This document shows positions 1-5,608 of a stretch of 6,502 bases of DNA, piece by piece. How positions within the stretch are numbered: the first letter of the stretch is position 1; every line of letters begins with the position of its first letter. A program made the position numbers and the translations under genes. The stretch is from NCBI GenBank assembly GCA_016522385.1, contig JAEKFU010000712.1:1-6502 (forward strand), in the 5' to 3' direction. This DNA is from Pseudomonadota bacterium. Lineage in GTDB: Bacteria > Pseudomonadota > Alphaproteobacteria > Rhizobiales > Aestuariivirgaceae. Under the pieces are notes generated by a model. The model did not search any database. It was not told where the DNA came from and saw only the letters and a program-made list of their open reading frames with translations.

Positions 1-33
1 AGCAGACGCAGAAACGCGGTCAAATGGTTCCAT
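1..33 (-). CDS. Possible 5' end of a gene running off the left edge (unrecognised)
   Basis: Reading leftward, an ATG at 33-31 opens a frame that stays open to the window edge and gives MEPFDRVSASA (11 codons). It begins 16 bases after the hpt stop codon on the same strand, which is the spacing expected of a co-transcribed downstream gene. I see no clear Shine-Dalgarno sequence before it; the preceding bases are rich in T and C. Eleven residues are too few to assign a family. The call rests only on position, strand and an open frame, and it may be a chance ATG. Confidence 0.3.
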   Translation of the reverse strand, partial: MEPFDRVSASA

Positions 34-49
34 ATGAGAAAGACACGCT

Positions 50-445
50 CTAGGCAGCCTGTGCAAGACCCTCAATCACCTGCAGGCAATTATCAGCCTG
101 ATCGGCGAGGCTTGCGATTAGCTCACGGCATTGATCGGAATCACTGGCCGGTTCAAGTTGCTCCAGCGCTTCTGCGGTTTCGGCAATCTGCCAAGCGCCA
201 ACGGCACCCGCAGCACCCTTAAGCGTATGTGTCGCCACCAACCAGTCTTCCAATTCAACAGTTTTGCCCAGGGCGACAATCTGCTGCGTTAACTGCGCAC
301 TGAACAGCGCCAGCAATTCGTGCATAAGCGCTTCATCACCTGCGGTGTATTTGCTCAGGTGAGCAAGATCTAGCACCGCAGTGTCGCAAGCATCTGCGTT
401 TGCGGAATGAATTTCGGCCTTTGCATCGGACTTTCTGCCAACCAT
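50..445 (-). CDS. Hpt domain histidine phosphotransfer protein
   Basis: This 131-residue protein is essentially one Hpt domain, a cytoplasmic four-helix bundle that passes phosphoryl groups between response-regulator receiver domains in multistep phosphorelays. The diagnostic motif HTLKGAAG starts at residue 73, so His73 is the predicted phospho-acceptor; the Lys and Gly that follow are the usual conserved neighbours. Residues 26-60 form the leading helices, and residues 80-125 (rich in Ala, Glu, Leu) form the pair that packs against the His helix. There is no kinase, receiver or membrane segment, so partners must be encoded elsewhere. The first ~25 residues look disordered. The ATG at 445-443 is chosen because AGGGA lies 9 bases upstream and the next Met (residue 41) would cut into the domain. 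The gene is divergent from the GPR-like gene, with 443 bp between them. The Hpt assignment is firm; the specific pathway is unknown. Confidence 0.92.
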   Translation of the reverse strand: MVGRKSDAKAEIHSANADACDTAVLDLAHLSKYTAGDEALMHELLALFSAQLTQQIVALGKTVELEDWLVATHTLKGAAGAVGAWQIAETAEALEQLEPASDSDQCRELIASLADQADNCLQVIEGLAQAA

Positions 446-454
446 CGCCCTAAA

Positions 455-459
455 TCCCT
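455..459 (-). promoter_or_regulatory. Ribosome binding site of hpt
   Basis: On the minus strand AGGGA lies 9 bases before the ATG at 445. A second AGGG at 451-448 is only 2 bases from the ATG, too close to be the main site. This supports the chosen start. Confidence 0.45.
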
Positions 460-499
460 GTCTTTTATGCTTTTGTGGACATGAGCATAGGTGCGGGCA

Positions 500-528
500 A
501 ATAGAATTCGGTTAACCGAGGTCGGCAA
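500..528 (-). promoter_or_regulatory. Candidate hpt promoter (-35/-10)
   Basis: On the minus strand TTGCCG (528-523) and TCTATT (505-500) are separated by exactly 17 bases. Each matches 4 of 6 positions of the sigma-70 consensus. Transcription would start near 493, giving a leader of about 48 nt before the hpt ATG. Two 4/6 hexamers at ideal spacing are easily found by chance, so this is only a candidate. Its interest is that the spacer is occupied by a perfect palindrome. Confidence 0.25.
508..519. promoter_or_regulatory. 12-bp perfect palindrome TCGGTTAACCGA
   Basis: The sequence equals its own reverse complement over 12 bases. It sits in the spacer of the candidate hpt promoter, where a bound dimeric protein would block RNA polymerase. 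Its half-site TCGGTT/AACCGA recurs, split by 11 bases, upstream of the DUF1611 gene. A palindrome of this length has roughly a one in ten chance of occurring somewhere in a 443-bp region, so it is suggestive only. Confidence 0.35.
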
Positions 529-583
529 TATCGTTACAATTCCGCAGTTAGTTAACAAAACGGTGCACCAATGGACTGGATTT

Positions 584-598
584 TAACCAAGTTTTAAA
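584..598. promoter_or_regulatory. CtrA-type binding site TTAA-N7-TTAA
   Basis: TTAACCAAGTTTTAA is an exact match to the TTAA-N7-TTAA core recognised by the alphaproteobacterial cell-cycle regulator CtrA. It reads as a site on both strands. It lies 139 bp upstream of the hpt start codon and 290 bp upstream of the GTG of the GPR-like gene, so either or both could be controlled. Both distances are long for a direct promoter site unless the leaders are long. The match is seen directly; CtrA binding is inferred. Confidence 0.5.
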
Positions 599-877
599 AT
601 ATTTGTTTGCGACTGACACGCCACTGTTCAACCGGTCTGTTTTTTTGCTAAGCTTGAACGACTGATTTGTGGGTGTGGGAGAGGACAAACGCCACCCCTG
701 TTGGGCGTATACCTGTTGAGGATAAAACCGGGCATTGATTGGGGAAAACCGGCACGAAACCATTGCTGGTGGATTAATTTGGTTCGAGACTCCAAGGCAC
801 CAGAGTGACAGTGATGACCGCTCGTCTGTGCCAAAGCATTTGGCCAGCCGCGGTTGTCTGTATGAGAACGGCCCCGT

Positions 878-881
878 AGGG
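878..881 (+). promoter_or_regulatory. Ribosome binding site favouring the GTG start at 889
   Basis: AGGG lies 7 bases before GTG 889, normal spacing. The alternative in-frame ATG at 904 has an AGGG only 1 base before it and a GGG 10 bases before it, both poorer. The in-frame stop TAG at 877-879 overlaps the site, so no earlier start is possible. Confidence 0.4.
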
Positions 882-888
882 TCGCGCA

Positions 889-3800
889 GTGGGAAAACAG
901 GGCATGGCGAGTAATTCCGCAGAATCACGGCGTGTTCAACGGCGGGAAGCACGACGTAGATCCCAGCAAGGGTCGAGTGACCGGGCTGAAGAAGGTAAAA
1001 AGCGTAGCGACCCGCCACTACGCGGCCGTCCGGCCAATCAGAACGATGCCAGCACCGCAGCGATCATCGCGAACATGCGACGCCGCCCGTCTACGGCACC
1101 TTTCTGGTTCGCCTTCCTAACGTCGCTGGTCTGGATTGGAGCGGTCTCCGTAGTCTTCTCTCCTCTCCTCAGGTCCAAGCCGGAACTGTTGGGTGTGGCA
1201 AATCTGCCCAATTTGGTAACAGCGGCAATTGCCATGTTCCTACCGATTTTCCTGGTGTGGACGTCGTCGTATCTCTTGTGGCGCGCTCAGCAGATGCGAG
1301 TCGTATCAGAGTCACTGATAGTCACAGCGATGCGTCTTGTGCGCCCCCAGGACATTGCCACTGAGGGCCTTACCACAATCACCCAGACGGTGCGCGGTGA
1401 AGTGGACCAGCTGGTCAACGGCATAGAGCATGTGGTTCAGCGTGCCGCTGAACTTGAAGGCATCGTTAATCGTGAGATGGCCAATGTGGAACGTGCTTTC
1501 GGTGCCAATGAAGAACGCATCCGAACGCTTTTGTCCGGGCTGGAAAACCAGCGCTCCGCCTTGCAGCAGGCAGGCGAGATCATTGGTTCTGAAGCAAACC
1601 CTTTGCTCAGCCGGCTTGAAGAGAACACCGGCAACCTCAGCACGATCATTGGCAGCGCTGCAGGCACCTTGGGCACGCTCGAATCAGGTCTGAAGAACTC
1701 AACGGTCGAGCTAGCACAAACAATAGAAGAAATCGCCGGACGTGCAGCGATGGCCGGCAATGAGATCGGCAACCAGACGGCGCGCATGGAGCAAATGTCC
1801 GGCGTGCTGTTGAACGAAATGCGGGTTTTCTCCGACAATCTGTCGACCCAGCTTGACACGCTATCAAATTCGGCAGGTAGCCTGAATACCGAGCAAGCGC
1901 AATTTGCTGAACAGGTCCGCACCCTTGAGGGCAGTGTTGTGGACACGCTACGCAACAGTTCCTCCGAACTGGTGGCAGTAAACGCAGAAGTTGGCCGCGC
2001 TGTGGAAAATCTCACTGAAAAAATGTCCGTGCAACTGCGTGAGAACGGCACGCAGTTCGCCGAACTGCTACAGACAACCAGCGGCAATATCACCTATCAT
2101 ATGAAGTCGACATCCACCGAAGTTGCCCAACAGATCGAGCAGTCGGGTGTGGAAATATCACAGCAGATCGAGCAGTCAGGCGCTGGACTCAGCGACAAAC
2201 TGCTCTCGGTATCCGGCGATTTCGTGCAGCATATCGCCGAGGCCCGCAACAATCTCTATGATTATATGGAAGAGGCTTCTGGTAAGCTGACCGGCAAGTT
2301 GAAGGGCACAACTTCTGAACTCTTCAGTCAGGTGGAATCCGCCACAGACGAAATGAGCGTCAAGCTGGAAGAAACGTCGGGCGTATTGTTCAGCCGGGTC
2401 GCAGAGGCAACTGGCCAGATGTCGCAACATCTCGATGAATCAACAGTCAAGCTATCCCAGGACATCGACGAAATGTCCGGCAAACTGGTGCAAGTCTCGG
2501 CCGGCATGTTTGACCGCATGGACGCAGCCAACCTGCAAATGACAGAACACCTAGACGGTTCAACCAACAAATTGACCGACAATATCGATGCCATGTCCAG
2601 CAAATTGGAACAGACATCGAGCGTCATGTTCGATCGTATGGATCATGCGACCCAACAAATGTCAGCCAGCCTGGATGGCTCGACCAACAAGCTGGCCGAG
2701 AACATCGATACCATGTCCGGCAACCTGGAGGACCGTTCCGCCGCCATGGTCGAGCGCATGAACAGTGCAACTCAACAAATGTCAACGCATCTTGACAATT
2801 CTGCAGCGCAGCTGTCTGAGAACATCGATGCCATGTCCGGCAAGCTAGAGATGACTTCGGCACAGTTGTTTGACCAGATGGCCGACGCAACAACGGCGAT
2901 GAGCACCCACCTGGATCATTCAACCAGCGGCCTGTCGGAAAAAATCGAACAAACGTCAGGCCAGATGGTTGCCCGGTTGGAAACGGCCACCTCGCGCATG
3001 TCGGACCTGCTCGATGTTGCCTCCAATCAGTTGACTGGACGCCTGGAAGACACCACGAGCCAAATCGCAACACGGCTTGATGAGACGTCGTTGAATCTTA
3101 GCCAGCAGCTCGACCAAACTTCAAGTGGGCTCACCCAGTTGCTGTCATCGACCTCCACCGAGGTGACCGAACGTCTGGCTGAAACGTCCGCGGACGTCAC
3201 CACAAGGCTAGATCAAACCTCTTCCCATCTGATCGGCCAGCTCGACAGCGTGTCGGGCGATCTTGCCTCGCGGCTGGACAACACCGCCATGCAGGTCACC
3301 GACAGGTTGGATACGGTCTCCCAGGGCATGACCTCAAGGCTGTCTGAAACGACCAATGATTTGACCAGCCAGCTCGAACTCGCGTCCATCGACTTGACTG
3401 CCCGGCTGGATGACACGACCAGCAAACTGCACGAACAACTGGATACGGTATCCGGCCAGATGATCGGCAGGCTGGACGAGACCTCGGACAAGGTAACTTT
3501 GCGGATGGAGGACACGGCCAAGCGCTTGAATGATCATCTGTCGCAGACCAACACACAGATGTTCGGTGAGATTGAATCCTCCGCCCGCAATCTCGGAGAG
3601 CGGTTCGATTCCGCCAATGCACTGTTGCAGGAGATATCGACCGACCTCACCCAGCAGCTTGATGTGACGGGCCGTTCATTTGCCGAGCGCCTGGAGACTT
3701 CCAGTGGCCGTATCCTTGAGAATCTGGGCAAGGCTAGTTCTGTGTTCTCGGATGGCTTGAGTGGCGCCAGCGAGCATCTGATTAGCGAACTGTCCAGCGC

Positions 3801-5328
3801 CAGCAATGCGTTCGCCGACGGTTTGGAAGAGAGCACCCAGACAATCACAGGAAAGTTTGAACAGACGACAGGTGCCCTTGTCGAACGTATTGACGGGGCG
3901 TCACAGCTGCTCGAGGATCGTAGCAGCGCCAGTTTCCGGCGCCTTGATGATGCCGGAATCAAGTTCACCAAGCACATTGAAAAGGCCAATGAGTTCCTGT
4001 CGGAAAATCTCACAACGACGGCCACGGAACTTGACGAGAAGCTGCAGAGCACAAGCACCCAACTGACCGCCACACTGGAGACTTCTACTGACCGAATATC
4101 CGATCGCCTCAGTGAAGTCAGCTCGATCGTCGACCGATCGGTGACTCGGTTCAACGACGGTATCGAAACGGTTCTTAATAGTCGGGAAGACCTACTGGAC
4201 GATTTGACCAAACAGCTGACTAGCAAGGCAGCTGATGTCGATACGATGATGCGTAACTATATGAGCCTGATTGAAGAATCGCTCACCAGCGCACATACGC
4301 GTACAGAAGAGATTGGTCGGCTGATCGCTTCCCAGACCGGCGCTGCTGCGCGTACGCTGGAAACCGAAATCCGCCGCCTGGAGGAATCGTCCGACACCCA
4401 AATTGCATCGACGGCAGCTGCACTACGTGAACAGCATGAGAAGGTCATGGGTTCCATGCGCCAGATGTTGTCGGCCACCAACCAAGAGTTCTCCGAAACC
4501 GCTCAGGAAATGCGCATCACTGCACAGAAAGTGGTGAAGGAAGTCGACTCTGCGCGTAACGAGCTGAAGCGGTCGATTTTGGAGCTGCCAGATGAGACCC
4601 GCAGCAATGCCGATGCCATGCGCCGGGTCGTCTCCGACCAGATTACCGCGCTCAATGCATTGGCCGACGTGGTCAAGCGGCAGGCCGCTTCGCTCGATCT
4701 GTCTGGGCCGGGCATTTATGTGCCGCCTGATGATCGGGAGACCGGGCCGGGAAAATCTAAGGGCGCCACGTCTGCTGCTTCGCTCATGCAGACGTCCGGC
4801 GCCCGTAAAACTGGCACCAGGCGGAGCACACGGACGGAAGAGGGTACGGCCGACACCGCAGACTTGGCGCACGATGAGCAGCAAGCTGCCAGTAAGGCGT
4901 CCTCTCCGCAATTAAAGTCTTCAAAGAACGAGAGTGACGGCGCGTCGACTGGGCTGCCGTCCGCAAGTCAGCGGACAGCCAAGCTTGTCGTCAAACTCAA
5001 CTCCGCCGCCCGCGATTTGGTAGACGCGCTGGAAGACCAACTGCCGCCGGATTTGGAAAAGAAGTTCAACGGCCGTGAACCACACGTTTACACCCATCGC
5101 CTTTATCAGAAACTCGGTAAGCGGATGCAGAACGAGATCAGCGACAAATATGCCTCCGACCGCAAGGTCAAGGGCCGGGTCGACGCTTATGTACGGCTTT
5201 TCGAACGTTTGCTCGATGCTGTTTCTGGATCAGCGCAAGGCGAAGAACTGGTCGACGCCTGCCTCGCCTCAGAGAGCGGCAAGCTCTATCTTTCGCTTGC
5301 GCATGCCAGTGGGCGATTGACCGATTGA
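889..5328 (+). CDS. rgsE: Growth Pole Ring (GPR/RgsE)-like polar growth scaffold, hendecad-repeat membrane protein
   Basis: This 1479-residue protein has the plan of GPR of Agrobacterium and RgsE of Sinorhizobium, membrane-anchored organisers of polar peptidoglycan synthesis; automated annotation often calls such proteins apolipoprotein A1/A4/E-like or kinesin-like. Residues 1-65 are a strongly basic cytoplasmic tail rich in Arg. Two membrane helices follow (about 72-93 and 107-131), which should place both ends in the cytoplasm. Residues 133-380 are helical coiled coil. Residues 383-1084 are an unbroken array of 11-residue repeats of the type L-D-x-T-S-x-x-(L/M/V)-x-x-R, broken in register only by six 7-residue inserts. 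Residues 1085-1265 are non-repetitive helix. Residues 1270-1357 are a low-complexity linker rich in Gly, Ser, Thr, Lys and Pro. The C-terminal domain (about 1361-1479) ends SLAHASGRLTD, which I recognise as a conserved ending in this family. Agrobacterium GPR is about 2100 residues, so this rod is shorter. The start may instead be ATG 904, giving 1474 residues. Identification is by architecture, not alignment. Confidence 0.88.
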   Translation: MGKQGMASNSAESRRVQRREARRRSQQGSSDRAEEGKKRSDPPLRGRPANQNDASTAAIIANMRRRPSTAPFWFAFLTSLVWIGAVSVVFSPLLRSKPELLGVANLPNLVTAAIAMFLPIFLVWTSSYLLWRAQQMRVVSESLIVTAMRLVRPQDIATEGLTTITQTVRGEVDQLVNGIEHVVQRAAELEGIVNREMANVERAFGANEERIRTLLSGLENQRSALQQAGEIIGSEANPLLSRLEENTGNLSTIIGSAAGTLGTLESGLKNSTVELAQTIEEIAGRAAMAGNEIGNQTARMEQMSGVLLNEMRVFSDNLSTQLDTLSNSAGSLNTEQAQFAEQVRTLEGSVVDTLRNSSSELVAVNAEVGRAVENLTEKMSVQLRENGTQFAELLQTTSGNITYHMKSTSTEVAQQIEQSGVEISQQIEQSGAGLSDKLLSVSGDFVQHIAEARNNLYDYMEEASGKLTGKLKGTTSELFSQVESATDEMSVKLEETSGVLFSRVAEATGQMSQHLDESTVKLSQDIDEMSGKLVQVSAGMFDRMDAANLQMTEHLDGSTNKLTDNIDAMSSKLEQTSSVMFDRMDHATQQMSASLDGSTNKLAENIDTMSGNLEDRSAAMVERMNSATQQMSTHLDNSAAQLSENIDAMSGKLEMTSAQLFDQMADATTAMSTHLDHSTSGLSEKIEQTSGQMVARLETATSRMSDLLDVASNQLTGRLEDTTSQIATRLDETSLNLSQQLDQTSSGLTQLLSSTSTEVTERLAETSADVTTRLDQTSSHLIGQLDSVSGDLASRLDNTAMQVTDRLDTVSQGMTSRLSETTNDLTSQLELASIDLTARLDDTTSKLHEQLDTVSGQMIGRLDETSDKVTLRMEDTAKRLNDHLSQTNTQMFGEIESSARNLGERFDSANALLQEISTDLTQQLDVTGRSFAERLETSSGRILENLGKASSVFSDGLSGASEHLISELSSASNAFADGLEESTQTITGKFEQTTGALVERIDGASQLLEDRSSASFRRLDDAGIKFTKHIEKANEFLSENLTTTATELDEKLQSTSTQLTATLETSTDRISDRLSEVSSIVDRSVTRFNDGIETVLNSREDLLDDLTKQLTSKAADVDTMMRNYMSLIEESLTSAHTRTEEIGRLIASQTGAAARTLETEIRRLEESSDTQIASTAAALREQHEKVMGSMRQMLSATNQEFSETAQEMRITAQKVVKEVDSARNELKRSILELPDETRSNADAMRRVVSDQITALNALADVVKRQAASLDLSGPGIYVPPDDRETGPGKSKGATSAASLMQTSGARKTGTRRSTRTEEGTADTADLAHDEQQAASKASSPQLKSSKNESDGASTGLPSASQRTAKLVVKLNSAARDLVDALEDQLPPDLEKKFNGREPHVYTHRLYQKLGKRMQNEISDKYASDRKVKGRVDAYVRLFERLLDAVSGSAQGEELVDACLASESGKLYLSLAHASGRLTD
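2035..4140 (+). repeat. Hendecad (11-residue, 33-bp) repeat array within the GPR-like gene
   Basis: Residues 383-1084 divide exactly into 12 hendecads (383-514), four 40-residue units (515-674, each 11+11+7+11), 22 hendecads (675-916), one heptad (917-923), 8 hendecads (924-1011), one heptad (1012-1018) and 6 hendecads (1019-1084). That is 60 hendecads plus 6 heptads, 702 residues with none left over. Position 1 is Leu, Ile, Val, Met or Phe in nearly all copies, position 2 is usually Asp or Glu, positions 4-5 are mostly Thr/Ser/Ala, and position 8 is hydrophobic. An 11-residue period (3.67 residues per turn) predicts a long, nearly straight or slightly right-handed helical rod. Confidence 0.9.
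2431..2910 (+). repeat. Four tandem 120-bp (40-residue) higher-order repeats
   Basis: Units begin at 2431, 2551, 2671 and 2791. Each encodes L-D-x-S-(T/A)-x-x-L, then I-D-x-M-S-x-x-L, then a heptad such as SAGMFDR or SSVMFDR, then a hendecad ending M-(S/T)-x-(H/S). Similarity shows at DNA level too: forms of ATCGATGCCATGTCCGGCAA recur at 120-bp steps near 2464, 2584, 2704 and 2824. This indicates amplification by unequal exchange or slippage, more recent than the rest of the array. Protein identity is highest between units 2 and 3. Confidence 0.85.
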
Positions 5329-5497
5329 GCCGCTTGGACCAACCGTCATTTACGATTGTGTCGTCGGGTTGCACAGATTGATGCAGTTTGGTGCCATGGG
5401 GAGCAAGGAGATGTCGGGCAATTTCGACGACGAATGGCGTGAATCTAGGCCATTCCTGTCAAATCCTAAAAGGCCGTGGCACGTTTCGGATCCAGAC

Positions 5498-5522
5498 GTC
5501 GGTTTAATCGACTTGAACCGAC
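5498..5522. promoter_or_regulatory. Inverted repeat GTCGGTT-N11-AACCGAC upstream of the DUF1611 gene
   Basis: Two perfect 7-base arms flank an 11-base centre, which fits the T-N11-A dyad bound by LysR-type regulators. The site ends 86 bases before the ATG at 5609, a plausible distance for an activator site. It is not followed by a T-run, so it does not look like a terminator for the upstream gene. A chance repeat of this quality in the 280-bp region is not negligible. Confidence 0.35.
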
Positions 5523-5608
5523 TGACCCTGCTGTGCCACTCAATGCCAGCCAGAGACAAAATGGACCGCACCAGCATCGCAACCCAAGCTATCCACCGGT
5601 CCTAGTCC

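Larger units (their letters stand above)
446..888. other. Divergent intergenic region between hpt and the GPR-like gene
   Basis: This 443-bp stretch carries control sequences for two divergent genes. I see an AT-rich core (about 580-605) with a perfect CtrA-type site, a 12-bp palindrome nearer hpt, a short T-run (640-646), one GANTC methylation-type site (788-792), and the 8-mer AAAACCGG twice with starts 21 bp apart (724 and 745). Open frames crossing it lack family features, and the longest runs antisense into the GPR-like gene. I found no convincing sigma-70 promoter for the plus-strand gene and no RNA gene. At least part is probably a long 5' leader. Confidence 0.7.

Noticed and set aside
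472..484. DnaA-box-like ATGTCCACA on the minus strand
   Set aside because: It is a single 7/9 match with no cluster of further boxes, so there is no case for an origin.
626..659. Inverted repeat GTTCAA/TTGAAC around a T-run
   Set aside because: The arms are six bases with a 22-base loop, and the T-run lies in the loop, so it is not a terminator and is weak as an operator.
548..1018. 156-codon minus-strand frame across the divergent region and the 5' end of the GPR-like gene
   Set aside because: It overlaps the certain gene by 130 bp in antisense, has no recognisable domain, and would begin inside another coding sequence.
1437..2093. 218-codon antisense frame inside the GPR-like gene
   Set aside because: It is a shadow of the repeat-rich coding strand: Ser/Arg-rich composition, no family features.
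3534..4226. 230-codon antisense frame inside the hendecad array
   Set aside because: Its Ser/Arg/Leu-rich composition mirrors the periodic sense codons. Repetitive coding DNA readily leaves long open antisense frames.
889..5328. Methyl-accepting chemotaxis protein or kinesin-like motor as identity of the large protein
   Set aside because: There is no chemoreceptor signalling hairpin motif, HAMP domain or motor P-loop. The helical repeats explain such low-specificity matches.
5340..5371. Possible terminator hairpin after the GPR-like gene
   Set aside because: CAACCG can pair with CGGGTTG around a small ACGA/TCGT stem, but this needs a bulge and a 6-base internal loop and is not followed by a T-run.
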